The position numbers and the translations under genes are program-made. A stretch of DNA of 64,000 bases from Codonopsis lanceolata. Taxonomy: Eukaryota > Streptophyta > Magnoliopsida > Asterales > Campanulaceae. The DNA lies in the NCBI GenBank assembly GCA_013146195.2, contig CM028382.1:11044767-11108766 (forward strand), given 5' to 3'. Shown here piece by piece: positions 22,519 to 33,167 of this stretch (the first letter of the stretch is position 1; each line of letters opens with the position of its first letter). The notes beneath the pieces were generated by a model, which saw only the letters and a program-made list of their open reading frames with translations, made no database searches and was not told where the DNA came from.

Positions 22519-23460
22519 ATGACCGGCGATACCGTCGGCAAGATAAGCTCACCAAGAACTATCGCCTCCAAAATCGAGTACAATTCTCCCTTTTACCTTG
22601 GTCCTCAGGATCGGCCTGGTGATTTCATAACCCCTACTCGCTTCCGTGGTGATAACTATGATGATTGGGCCGGTGATGTACAGACTGCTCTTGAAGCTCG
22701 ACGCAAATTCGGTTTCTTGGACGGCTCTATTTCCGGTCCCGTTTCTCCTTGCACCGAATCAGACTGGAATACCATTCATGCCATGTTGGTTTCATGGATC
22801 ATGAATACTATTGATCCTGAGGTTAAAAGTACTCTCTCCAAATATAGAGATGCTAAACGTTTGTGGGATTCTCTTAAATCTCGGTATGCATTGGTGGACG
22901 GACCTCGTATTCAGCAACTGAAGATGTCGATTGCGCGATGTGAGCAAACCAAAACCATGCCTGGGCTGTAATTTTATTTCGTAAACCGACCGATGCCTGG
23001 AAGCACCGCACAATTATGAACGATTTCGAACAATTGCTCTCATCGCACAATTGCAGAAAGAAGATGCCGCACGTAGGTAGACTTCATGAATTTCTCATGG
23101 GTTTAAACTCTGAATACTATGCCTCTCTTCGCACTCAACCCATCTGCCTCAGATCCGCTTGCCCACTCTAGATCGGGCTTATCGGGCTTGGTAGCACAGC
23201 CGAACGTGTTCGCCTTGCCAAACTCGTTCTTGATGAACCTCCGGATGTGGTCGCTTTTTCTCTTAAAACTAGTGGTTCTCGTGGTCGTGACAAGCTTGAC
23301 AGATCTCATCTTACCTGTACTCACTGTCAAAAAATTGGTCATGATGTTGCTTCATGTTTTGAATTGGTCGGCTATCCGGAATGGTGGGAGACAACAAATG
23401 ATCCGCTTCGTGGTGGCCGCCGTCCAAAGAAGGTCGTGACAAAGGATCCACGTACGCTTC
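22519..23460 (+). pseudogene. copia gag, frameshifted
   Basis: ATG at 22519 opens 150 codons with the GAG N-terminal block (FYLGPQDRPGDFITPTRFRG, NYDDWAGDVQTALEARRKFG, FLDGSI) typical of copia gag. It ends early at 22971. The continuation is in other frames: HEFLMGLNSEYYASLRTQ near 23090, and a zinc knuckle C-T-H-C-x4-H-x4-C near 23320-23365 (CTHCQKIGHDVASC) in the frame 23247-23633. At least two frameshifts separate these parts. The product would form the capsid-like particle that packages the RNA. Confidence 0.88.
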
Positions 23461-23589
23461 TCACCACCGCCGACCGTGGTTCTCCAAAGTTGGTGCCGCT
23501 GGCCGCTGAACGCTTCCTCCGCCTCTACTCTACTTATTTGCACGCTGGAATGCTTTTAGCCGGCCTTGTTGGTATACCCGTCTTCCGAA

Positions 23590-25573
23590 TAATCGTCTTC
23601 ATGGTACGTTTGATACTTCTTCGTGGATCATAGATACGTGGGCTTCCAATCATGTGACCTGAGACGCTTCCTCGCTTTGATTCTCGCCAATACAAACATG
23701 TCCTGGTCTAAGCTTCCTAATGGCACTTCTGTGTTTGCTCATACAGAGGGCTCTGTTCACTTGACAGATACTCTTACTCTTCATCGTGTTCTTTATATAT
23801 CGAATTTAAGCTGCAATCTTCTTTCTGTTTCTCAACTCTCTGATGATATTAATTGCACTGTCCGGCCAATTTAATTCCTCTTTGTGTGCAATACAGGACC
23901 AGTTGAGGAATCTGATTGGAACGGGTGTTAGGCGGGATGGACTCTACTATTTTGGGGGCTCACCTTCAACATGTCACGTCTCAGTTCATGGAGCGTCTTC
24001 TTCACTTGAGTTGTGGCATAACCATATGGGATATCCGTCTGAAAGAGTAGTAAAGCTTCTTCCCCCAGTTCGCCATTTGTCTGGTAGTCTTAGTCAACCT
24101 TGTGATGTTTGTTTTCGTGCAAAACATTCTAGAGAAAGTTTTTCTGTTAGTGAGTATAAGTCCACTAGAATTTTTGAGAAAGTACACTGTGACTTGTGGG
24201 GTCCTTACACCCATGTTTCCTCTTGTGGTGCTCGTTATTTTTTAACTTTGGTGGATGATTACTCTCGTGCTGTTTGGATTTATTTATTAATTATAGTTTT
24301 TCGTATGTTTCTGGCCTTTGTTGCGATGGTGGAACGACAGTTTTCTCAACAAATCAAAATTGTTCAGTCTGACAATGGTACTGAGTTTAACAGTTTGCTT
24401 GATTACTTTCTTTCCTCTGGTATTCTGTTTCAAACATCGTGTGTTGGCACGCCTCAACAAAACGGGCGGGTCGAACTAAAACATCGTCATGTTCTGAATA
24501 TAGCTAGAGCCTTGCGGTTTCAAGCCCATCTTCCCATTTATTTTTGGGGTGAAGCGGCTCTTACAGCTGCTCATTTAATTAATAGAACTCCTTCCCACTT
24601 GTTGGGTAATAAAACTCCCTATGAGATTTTGTTTGGAAAAGTGCCCCTTTATAATTCACTTCGGGTTTTTGGTTCGATGTGCTATGCTCATAATCAGCGA
24701 GCCAAGGGTGGCAAATTTGCTAGTCGAAGTCGTAAGTGTATTTTTGTGGGCTATCCTCTTGGTAAAAAGGGGTGGAAACTGTTCGATCTTGAGACCAAGA
24801 CATTCTTTGTCTCCCGGGATGTGAAATTTTTTGAGACTGTGTTTCCTTACAGTGACCCCAACGCGGTCCCTCACGTCCCTGATTCAATTGATATTCTTGC
24901 CGATGAGGCTGCTCTTGGGAATATTGATTTTCCTGACCAGCATAATGTTACTCCCGCTGTTTCACCTACTGGTGATTCTACTGTTCTCCCAGCAGAGACT
25001 GTTGTTCTGCCCGAAGCTCAGGATGATGTTGTCCCGGATGTTCCTACATCGTTACCCACACCGGCCAGTACTGCAGCTCCATCTACATCGACCTCTGCAT
25101 CTTCTGAAGTCTCTGAACCCAGTGCTCTAGGGAGGGGTATGAGACAGAAAAATCCCTCTGTTCGTCTTCGTGATTATGTTGCTCTTACAGCCTCTTCTTT
25201 GAGTCCATCCCCCGTCTCTCCTCTTCCAATCGGTTCCTCAGGTACTCCCTACCCTATAGCTCACTATATACATTGTGATCATTTTTCTGCCAAATATCGT
25301 AACTTTCTCACAGCCATTACTTCGGCTAAAGAGCCGAGATCCTTTCGCGAGGCCATGACTCATGATGGCTGGAAACAGTCAATGCAGGAAGAAATTCATG
25401 CCTTGGAAGATAATGGCACATGGACCATGGTGTCTTTACCTCCTGGCAAACAAGCTTTGGGTTTCCATTGGGTTTATAAAATTAAATATAATTCTGATGG
25501 AGTTATTGAACGGCTCAAGTCCCGGTTAGTTGTCCGTGGCAATCATCAGCTAGAAGGTGTTGATTATACATAA
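23590..25573 (+). pseudogene. copia pol, protease-integrase part
   Basis: The protease active site reads DTWASNH near 23632 instead of DTGASNH, and the protease is split over frames up to LYISNLSCNLLSVSQL near 23800-23850. From 23843 a 576-codon frame carries GAG-pre-integrase (H59, H61, C87, C90 zinc residues) and the integrase core: D117 in HCDLWGP, D177 in SDNGTEF, E211 in NGRVE. It continues with the chain FVGYPLGKKGWKLFDLE, a Ser/Pro/Thr-rich spacer and the N-terminal RT block (NGTWTMVSLPPGKQALGFHW). It ends at TAA 25571-25573, where the family has a Glu codon; the frame is otherwise open. The integrase catalytic triad is intact. Confidence 0.9.
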
Positions 25574-26866
25574 ACTTTTGCTCCTGTGGAAAAGATGGTC
25601 ACTGTTCGGGCTTTTCTTGCTATCGCTGCCTCCAAGAATTGGGAGTTACATCAGATGGATGTTCATAATGCCTTCCTGCATGGTGACCTTACAGAAGAGG
25701 TTTACATGAAACTCCCTCCGGGTTTTGATGCACCGGATCCAAAAATCGTGTGTCGTCTTCGTAAATCTCTTTATGGCTTAAAACAGGCTCCCCGCTGTTG
25801 GTTTGCCAAGTTACTGGCCTCTTTAAAGTCCTACGGTTTCTTACAGTCTTACTCCGACTATTCTCTATTTACGTTCACAAAAGGAATGGTTCAGATGAAT
25901 GTGCTTGTGTATGTTGACGATCTTATTATTGCTGGGAACAATTTTGCAACTCTACATACTTTCAAACAGTACTTGTGTGATTGTTTCAAAATGAAAGATC
26001 TTGGGTCTCTCAAATATTTCCTTGTCATTGAGGTTGCCCGCAGCTCTTCTGGTTTGTTCTTATGCCAACGAAAGTACACGTTGGATATTATCTCGGAGGC
26101 CGGCCTGTTGGGTGCCAAGCCTTCTGGCTTTCCTATTGAACCGAATCATAAGCTTGGTGTAGCTACCGGTGCTCTTTTGGATGATCCAGAACGTTATCGT
26201 CGTCTCGTGGGTCGCCTCATCTACATGGCAGTCACTCGGCCGGATCTAGCTTATTCTGTCCACAATTTGTCTCAGTTCATGCAAGCACCGCAGTCGGACC
26301 ATTGGGAGGCCTCCTTACGGGTTGTTCAGTATCTCAAAGGCACTCCTGGTCAAGGTATTCTCCTTCGCGCTGACTGCGAGCTCACACTCCGAGGATGGTG
26401 TGATTCGGATTGGGCCGCGTGTCCTGTAACTTGCCGTTCTCTCACTGGGTGGCTTGTGTTTCTCGGTCATTCCCCCATCTCTTGGAAGACTAAGAAACAA
26501 CCAACTGTGTCTCGGTCTTCTGATGAGGCTGAATACCGCGCCATGGCAGCACTTACTTGTGAGCTTAAATGGTTGAAGGGTTTGTTGTTGAGTTTGGGTG
26601 TTCATCATCCCAAAGCAATTAATATCTTCTGTGACAGTCAATCGGCTCTCCACATCGCCAAGAATCCTGTCTACCATGAGCGGACGAAGCACATTGAGGT
26701 GGATTGTCATTTCGTGCGTGATGCTGTTTCTGATGGTCTTATTTCTCCTTCTTATGTTCCTACTAAGACACAGTTGGTTGACATTTTTACTAAAGCTCTC
26801 GGGAAGCAACAGTTTGATCTCTTGCTTAGCAAGTTGGGCCTTCTTGATCCTCATGCTCCAACTTGA
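25574..26866 (+). pseudogene. copia pol, RT and RNase H part
   Basis: Continues in the same frame right after the TAA. RT motifs: LHQMDVHNAFLHGDL, YMKLPPGF, SLYGLKQAPR, and catalytic YVDD. RNase H follows with WCDSDW, SSDEAEYRA, FCDSQSALHIAKNP and TKHIEVDCHFVRD, ending LGLLDPHAPT and a stop six codons before the polypurine tract. The catalytic Asp/Glu residues are all present. Counting from the GTG at 25586, YVDD is residues 109-112 and the RNase H acidic residues are near 273, 314 and 350. With 23843-25573 this would be one chain of about 1,007 residues but for the single nonsense codon. Confidence 0.93.
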
Positions 26867-26873
26867 GGGAGGG
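26865..26873 (+). other. Polypurine tract
   Basis: GAGGGAGGG directly before the 3' LTR; primes plus-strand DNA synthesis in retrotransposons. Confidence 0.85.
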
Positions 26874-27059
26874 TGTGAAGTCACGTGCATCTTATGCCGA
26901 TTTGTTTGCCGTGATTTGTTAGAGTATTATTTTGAGTAGGATTGTTGTTTTCTTTCTCCCCAAGTGTTTTCTTTTTTTCTTGAACTCTTGTACTATTTAT
27001 AATCCCTCCTTTTGTGAGATGAATGAGAAGGAAATCTGCCCTAAAATTGAGCTCTTACA
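26874..27059 (+). repeat. 3' LTR of the copia element
   Basis: 186 bp, TGTGAAGTCACG to CTCTTACA, followed by target duplication GATTC at 27060-27064. Confidence 0.95.
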
Positions 27060-27064
27060 GATTC

Positions 27065-27787
27065 ACATACATTGAGATAAAAGTCTGAGACTTTAAAGTT
27101 TGGGATCCCTACTACTATACGTATATCAGTATTGCAGAGATACTTTCTATTATTTAAGTTTCACGATTTTTCTTTGTGGAACTGTGATTGTGGTTTTAGT
27201 ACATCATTGTTGCCTAGGTCTCCATTTATTGTTCATTGTAATACTCTGATAATTTTAGTATAAAATAATAAATTATAATAATTAATATTATATTTAGTTT
27301 GGGCTAATCTAATTGTTTTGAACATATTTAGTAACTAATTGAATTGGGTCGGGCTTGACACACTTTTGACTAAGATTTTAATATTGATTCCTTATTAATA
27401 TTTACTTAATTAAATTTTTAGTCCAATCAACTTTAGAATTTCGGTTAAGGTTTAGAAGACCTAATAGGGATGGATTAATATATAAAGGGCCGAGGGTTTG
27501 AGTAAAGAGAACACTTAAAAAATATCATAATAAACGGAGTGGCGGCCGACTTGGAGGAGAGGTTTTGAACGAGAGAGAGAGAGGCAACATCAGTTTTGGA
27601 GGTAAAGGTCAAACCATTCCTATCCTCAATATCCTGCTTGATTTGTTGTATGCATGATATATATGTATGTGTGCATGATGTGTGTGTATTAATTTTAAAA
27701 TGAATGTCTAATATTTCGTGAGTGAGTGCGCGTTAGCGGTGTGTGTTTTCATGTAAAAACATTGTGTGGTGGTGATTATAAGAACAC

Positions 27788-27857
<70 letters not shown>

Positions 27858-27984
27858 TAGATGAGAGGAATATATAATATATGGGTATATGGGGGAAAGA
27901 TAAAAAAAAAGATGAAAAATAGACGGTAGAAACTGTGTCCAGACAGCCCGGACACCTCGTTACCAAGTTCCATACTGTATATTA
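27065..27984. other. AT-rich DNA with a weak promoter-like stretch
   Basis: No gene recognised. 'aatatataaagggccgag' near 27478-27495 followed by a purine-rich 'gagagagagagag' leader-like stretch at 27570-27590 could be a decayed core promoter, but nothing downstream confirms it. 27790-27857 is a (TA)n(CA)n microsatellite. Confidence 0.4.
27790..27857. repeat. (TA)n(CA)n microsatellite
   Basis: About 21 TA units followed by about 12 CA units. Confidence 0.97.
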
Positions 27985-28770
27985 TTTTAGATTCATTACC
28001 TGCTTTTGAGTAATAGTGATTGTTTTAATTTCTATTTCTCCCATTTTCGTTCTTTGACTTAAATGTGTTATCATCAATGCAGGAGAACATTTGTTGAATT
28101 GTCAATTGTTGTGGTCTCATCAGATTTGTCTTTGTTATCCAGCATGAGATCTAACTTTGTGAGACTACTGAACATACTGGAAAGACCAAATCAAAGGAAA
28201 CTGACCGAAGAAGAGAAGTATGCAACATGAGATCAATTCCTAGAGCAATGTGAATCATGCAAAAAGGTGTTTGTATCTCACGAATACCCAGCAACATGAG
28301 ATCAATTCCTAGAGCAATGTGAAAATTTATCAATGCCCAGCATACTGGAAAGACTAAAACAAAGGAAGCTGACCGAAGAAGAGGAAGAAGTATGCAGAAG
28401 AGCTGAGAGACATTTTTAAAGCCATGGTGTGGATGACCTTGGAAGAAATGAAAGAAAGCGTCATGTCTCACTCAACAGCAATAGAAGAAGTAGACATCTA
28501 CAAACCTATAAAAAGTGGTGATTCCTAAGAGGAATAAAAAACCATTGCTTATCTGCTATAGAACTGAATCTCAACAATAGAGGGATGTACCAACAGAGAG
28601 GGAACAACACCAGGGTGGACAAAATGGAGAATCATTCCCATCTAAGACCCTGATTGAAGAGATTGACGCTTACCAAAACTATGTTCAAGAGTTGGGAGAA
28701 AAAAGATGGAGGGTCCTTGATAGGCCAATTATAGCAATTATTTGTATTATTTGTCTATAGTAGGTTATTG
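27985..28770 (+). pseudogene. Remnant of an unknown gene (CKKVFVSH module)
   Basis: 27985-28300 matches 52560-52800, including an acceptor-like 'atcaatgcag|gag' and a short CESCKKVFVSH peptide with a C-x2-C pair. Within this copy 'aacatgagatcaattcctag' plus a short extension occurs twice (about 28226 and 28291). Downstream, an open stretch near 28590-28730 reads FPSKTLIEEIDAYQNYVQEL then GEKRWRVLDRP, a plausible coding end. Frames are broken between these parts. I cannot name the family. The duplicated, splice-flanked layout argues that a real gene once existed here. Confidence 0.4.
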
Positions 28771-28984
28771 TTCTTCAGTGGACTTTTCCTTCGATACATA
28801 TTGTACTTCTGCTCTGGAGTTTTATTGATCGTGAAGTGATTTCGCTAGACTTATGGATTGCCTATCACATTGATGGGTGAATCATTTATTATTATTTTTT
28901 TGTACTGATTTCTCTTTCATTTTTTCTTTTTTGCTTTATCATGTTAGCGTACTTGTCAAGTGGAAACTGATTCAATTTCTTGAA

Positions 28985-29435
28985 TGCAAAGACTTGTATA
29001 GGACGGTCTTACGGATCCTAAATCCGTACGACGTTGCCCCATTTAGGAATTTGTGGGTTAATAACATAATATGTTAAAAAAATCACAACCATTTAGGAAT
29101 TCGCGCTTTAATAAAATAACATGTTAAAAAAATCACAATAACAGGCTTAGTGTGTTGGTCAGAGGCGATGGTTATAGGTTTCAACAAGGAGGTTGTTGGT
29201 TCAAAACGCCCCAGCTACATTATTAAGTTTTAATGCTCATTAATGAGAAGTTCCTCCATGCCTTGCAGTTGAAAGTGCAGGGGCACCGAAGCAAATAGAA
29301 CCGTTGCCTCTGACCAACTCGCCTAACTTTTTATTGTGATTTTTTAAACATGTTATGTTATTAACTTACAAATTTCTCAATGAGGCTCCGTCTTATGGAT
29401 TTAAGATCCGTACTATCCTACACAAGTCTTTGCCA
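28985..29435. mobile_element. Foldback TIR element, about 450 bp
   Basis: The left end 'gcaaagacttgtataggac' and right end 'cctacacaagtctttgc' begin inverted repeats of about 100 bp ('gttaataacataatatg' left, 'catgttatgttattaac' right). A second, inner inverted repeat pairs 'ttggtcagaggcgatgg' (about 29156) with 'ccgttgcctctgaccaac' (about 29300), so nearly the whole element can fold. A box B-like 'ggttcaaaacgcc' is present inside but without a convincing tRNA fold. Target duplication not resolved. 29436-30050 has nothing I recognise. Confidence 0.7.
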
Positions 29436-30079
29436 TCTATCTATCTATGTATACAAGATCACAGACAACCTGTGAGAACAGTAAGATCTATTATAGCACA
29501 AAACATGTAAGTGTTAGTATCAAGAAATGTTTAAGCATAAAAAGTAAGGAGGCTGACGCTTAAAAAAACGTGAGTCAACAGCTTCTAAGTGGCTAACAAA
29601 AATGATACAACGAGCTGTCCAAAAATACTTAACCAAACAAATTATAAGTTCTAATAAATTAAGTAAGAACATAATTATTTTAAGCAAATTTAATTTAGGC
29701 AAGATTCAACACAATCCCACAAGGATATGAGGAGTAATCTAAAGGCCAACTATTTTTTATCTCTAACTTCCTTTATCCCACATGACAATAAAAAGAAAAT
29801 TCAATGATTTACTCTCCCTTTAAAAGGGATAATACCATATGTAATATACCCTATATCTTAACAATAGTAATTACCTAAAATTATTATCTAATGGAATACA
29901 CGAGAAGTTGAAAAGTTAAATGAATAAAAATGAAGATTAATCAAAAGATGGATAGGTGGCACACCTAGAGATGTTCTCACCAACTTTAATATACATATGT
30001 ATGGATTTATTTTTTAAAGTATTATAATTAAATCATGGTTCTAAGTTGTTTCTTGCTATTATGCCTATGTATTTTTAAT

Positions 30080-30660
30080 TCATCTGCGTTGTTTAATTAT
30101 ATTTGGAGATACCGCTGATTAATTCTCTCTTCTTGGGATCGTCATTCTGGAAAATGTTGGCCCTCACGGGCTTAGCTAAGTTGGTTAAAAGCTAGTAGAT
30201 TTGGATACAGGACCAATGATCGAGTCATAGAAACCGCAGCGTGGGGGTTGCATCCTCTTGTGGGGGTGGCTCCTTGTAGGTACTAGGCACGGGTCCTCCT
30301 AGCTACTTAATTACTGAGTTACCGTGATTTTCCCTCTCACATTCTCATGGGGCTGGGGTGTGGGGGCTCTCTGGGGGAGAGTTTCCCCTTTTGGATACCG
30401 GAAAATGTTGCTTCGAAGACCACCTAATTAATTTTAAGGTAATTTTGATTGAAATTTGGTTTCATAGAATTCCGATCTAATCTCATAATCATACATAGGA
30501 AATTAAATTCATTTTTGGATCTTAAGACCCATTTTTGTTGCTGTCTTTTAAGGTAATTTTCGTTGAAAAGATTTTGTTTTAGATAACAACTACCAGACTG
30601 TTAGGAGACAAGATCGTTATTCATGGCATTTCAACTTAACTTTCAAAGCTTTTAATTCAA
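30080..30660 (+). pseudogene. Third, partial copy of the unknown exon-like module
   Basis: Contains 'ggagataccgctgattaa' and 'ctctcttcttgggatcg' matching 12965-13000 and 51487-51520, then 'gatcgttattcatggcattt' matching 13333 and 52087. It is interrupted at 30160-30399 by a SINE. Too decayed to translate. Confidence 0.6.
30160..30399 (+). mobile_element. tRNA-derived SINE (240 bp) with 11-bp target duplication
   Basis: Flanked by GGAAAATGTTG on both sides (30149-30159 and 30400-30410), and absent from the two related modules at 12965 and 51490, which read through. Near its start it has a box A match (TAGCTAAGTTGG) and, about 40 bp later, a degenerate box B (GATCGAGTCAT). There is no long A tail. 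Size, long duplication and internal promoter fit a SINE; the family may differ from the one at 17738. Confidence 0.75.
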
Positions 30661-30875
30661 ATTCTATAAATTCATTTCTTTTGATGTTGGACTTTCATAT
30701 TGTTTTTATTAGTAAATCATTTATCAGCAAATGAACTGAATCATTTAGTAAACATCATTTGAGGGAACTAATGGTTAGAACAGAACCAACTCATAACGTA
30801 TTGACTAAATGATCCAACTTATTCGCTAAAGAAAGTAACATGTTTACTAAAGGTGACCATTTTCATTAAAAGGAA

Positions 30876-31298
30876 CTAGATCTTTATGTCCGTACCTATG
30901 GTATGGTGCCGGTATATCTGATTTCATCAATTGAAATGACAGTGCCTAAACAGAATGTTCGATTTTAAAAAATGTTACAATTGAAGGGTACATTGTTTCA
31001 AATGATAGTTGAGGGATTGATGTTTTATAAGGGTTGACTGTTCAGAAGATTAATCGCAGAGTGTGACTTTGTAATATGAAGATAAAACATATGAAGAAGA
31101 AAAAAAAAGAGGTGACTGCTTATAATATTAATTATAGGGTGTGACTTGTAATAGGGAAAGAAAAAATAGGGAGTTAAAAATAGATAACTACCCACAAATG
31201 TGAATGTGGGGTGAATCTCAACTGTTAAATTTTTAAGATAATTTAATCTCAACCTCTGAATAATTCTAGTCAATTACCTAACTGTTTTATAATATAGA
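30876..31298 (-). mobile_element. Helitron array unit 1 (423 bp)
   Basis: Minus-strand Helitron: 3' end CTAG at 30876-30879 with the T-side flank 'aa', an eroded hairpin near 30892-30912, and a 5' TC corresponding to plus GA at 31297-31298 (minus TCTATATTATAAAAC). Non-coding. Confidence 0.75.
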
Positions 31299-31708
31299 CT
31301 AAATCTTCATGTCCATGCCTTTTGGCACGGTGCCAGTATATCTGATTTCGTCAATTGAATTGACAGTGCCTAAATAGAAGGTGCGATTTAAAAAAAAAAT
31401 TACAGTTGCATTGCTTCAAGTGATAGTTGAGGGATTGATATTTTATAAGGGGTGAGTGTTCAGAAGATTAATCGCATGGTGTGACTTTGTAATATGAAGA
31501 TAAAACACAGGGAGAAGAAAAAGGGTGACTGCTCATAATATTAATTGTAGGGGTGACTTGTAATATAGAAAAAAATGGGAAGTTAAAATGGATAACTACT
31601 CACACATATGAATGCGAAGGTGAATCTCAACCGTTAAATTTTTAAGATAATTTAATCTCAACCTCTCGAATAGCTCTAGTCAATTACCTAGATGTTTTAT
31701 AATATAGA
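31299..31708 (-). mobile_element. Helitron array unit 2 (410 bp)
   Basis: Same unit as its neighbours. The CTAG terminus is mutated (minus TTAG). Hairpin region 'tgccttttggcacggtgcc'. 5' TC intact at 31707-31708. Confidence 0.72.
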
Positions 31709-32132
31709 CGATCTTGATGCCGTGCCTATGGCACGGTGCCAAGAACTCGATTTCGTCAATGGAAATGATAATGCCTAAATAGAAGGTGCGATTTTTTTTA
31801 AAAAATGTTACAGTTGAGGGGTACATTGCTTCAAGTGATAGTTGATTGATTGATGTTTTATAAGGGGTGACTTCAGAAGATTAATTGTAGGGTGTGACTT
31901 TGTAATGCGAAGATAAAACATATGGAGAAGAAAAATAGGTGACTGTTCATAATATTAATTGTAGGGGTGATCACTTGTATTAGGGAAATAAAATATAAAG
32001 AGTTAAAAATTGATAACTACTCACACATGTGAATGTGAGTGTGAATCTCAACCGTTAAATCTTTTAAGATAATTTAATCTCAACCTCTGAATTATAGCCC
32101 TAATCAATTACCTAGCTGTTTTATAATATAAA
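31709..32132 (-). mobile_element. Helitron array unit 3 (424 bp)
   Basis: The hairpin CCGTGCC-TAT-GGCACGG is intact ('ccgtgcctatggcacggtgc'), while the CTAG is mutated to 'cgat' on the plus strand. Follows unit 2 with no spacer. Confidence 0.72.
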
Positions 32133-32539
32133 CTAGATCTCCATGCCCGTGTCTATGGCACGGTGCCAGTATATCTAATTTCGTCAATTGAAATGATAGT
32201 GCCTAAATAGAAGCTGCGATTTAAAAAATGTTACAGTGGAAGGGTACATTACTTCAAGTGATAATTAAGGGATCGATGCTTTATAAGGGGTGACTATTAA
32301 GAAGATTAATTGTAGGGTGTGACTTTATAATGTGAAGATTAAATATAGGGAGAAGGGAAAAAAATGAAATTGTAGGGGGTGACTTGTAATAGGGAAAGAA
32401 AAAATAGGGAGTTAAAAATGGATAACTGCTCACACATGTGAATGTAAAGGGTGAATTTCAATCGTTAAATTTTTAAATATAATTTAATTTCAACCTCGGA
32501 ATAACCCTAATCAATTATCTATCTGTTTTATAATATAAA
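32133..32539 (-). mobile_element. Helitron array unit 4 (407 bp)
   Basis: CTAG intact at 32133-32136 and hairpin 'cccgtgtctatggcacgg' partly intact. The 5' TC is eroded to TT on the minus strand. Directly abuts another Helitron's CTAG at 32540. Confidence 0.75.
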
Positions 32540-32815
32540 CTAGTTTTTTTAAAACCGTGCGTTAAACGCACGTCAACTAAATTATACATAGAAAAATAAG
32601 GAGGATCAGTTTATTAACAATTACACACAAGTATATCACTAATAATTATAGAATCTAAACAAATTCCTTATACACAACATTAATTGTCTTATTAGTTGGT
32701 TTTTCATCTTCACCGCATATCAATATCTTCAAACAAAAATAATATGTTACTTTACAAACTACGACATATACTGTCCATGGCTAAATACTAGTCTTTTCAA
32801 AAAGAGACATACGCG
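32540..32815 (-). mobile_element. 3' end of a helicase-type Helitron, truncated
   Basis: Minus-strand 3' terminus CTAG (32540-32543) with hairpin CGTGCG/CGCACG (32556-32561 and 32567-32572). On the minus strand the segment 32690-32800 is homologous to the decayed helicase tail at 21900-22060 (EDEKPTNKT equivalent 'gaagatgaaaaaccaacta'). So this is the tail of an autonomous-type Helitron, lacking the rest. The left part of the element is gone; the border near 32815 is approximate. Confidence 0.75.
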
Positions 32816-32829
32816 CAATTATTTGCTAA

Positions 32830-33082
32830 CATAAGGAATGATATTACTAATATAGTACAAATCCCTATAATATTGTTTGGTTAGAAACAAAACAACTTTG
32901 AAAGCAATGGTAAAACTAAGATAATTGACAACATTACCAAAAAGTAAACAAATACTTGTTAATGACTTCGACTATAAAAAAAATTAGACATTAATGTTAA
33001 CAATGCTCTAGTAAATATCAAGTTGTTCATTCTTTTGTAATTTATGAGAAAATTTCAAATTATGCAACATCAATAAATCAAG

Positions 33083-33087
<5 letters not shown>
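32830..33087. repeat. Left end of segmental duplication copy B
   Basis: Matches 3708-3745 and 5366-5571. It reads uninterrupted across the site (32871/32872) where the other copy holds the Helitron 3746-5365. No gene. Confidence 0.8.

Positions 33088-33088
<1 letters not shown>

Positions 33089-33163
<75 letters not shown>
33089..33163. repeat. (CT)n(AT)n microsatellite at the Helitron 5' end
   Basis: About 16 CT followed by about 20 AT units, starting with the first bases of the Helitron. Confidence 0.95.

Positions 33164-33167
<4 letters not shown>

Larger units (their letters stand above)
22298..27059 (+). mobile_element. Full-length Ty1/copia retrotransposon (4.76 kb)
   Basis: Complete structure: two 186-bp LTRs, primer-binding site, gag-pol, polypurine tract, and perfect target duplication GATTC (22293-22297 and 27060-27064). 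Domain order GAG, protease, integrase, RT, RNase H defines Ty1/copia. By eye the LTRs differ at 4 of 186 positions, so it is the youngest insertion here. It landed just downstream of the Helitron helicase remnant. It cannot make its own proteins because gag and protease are frameshifted and pol has one nonsense codon. Confidence 0.95.

Noticed and set aside
26315..26890. 191-codon minus-strand frame
   Set aside because: Antisense of the copia RNase H; no independent signal.
29140..29320. Possible tRNA gene or SINE (box B-like ggttcaaaacgcc)
   Set aside because: No cloverleaf, weak box A, and the stretch is part of an inverted repeat.
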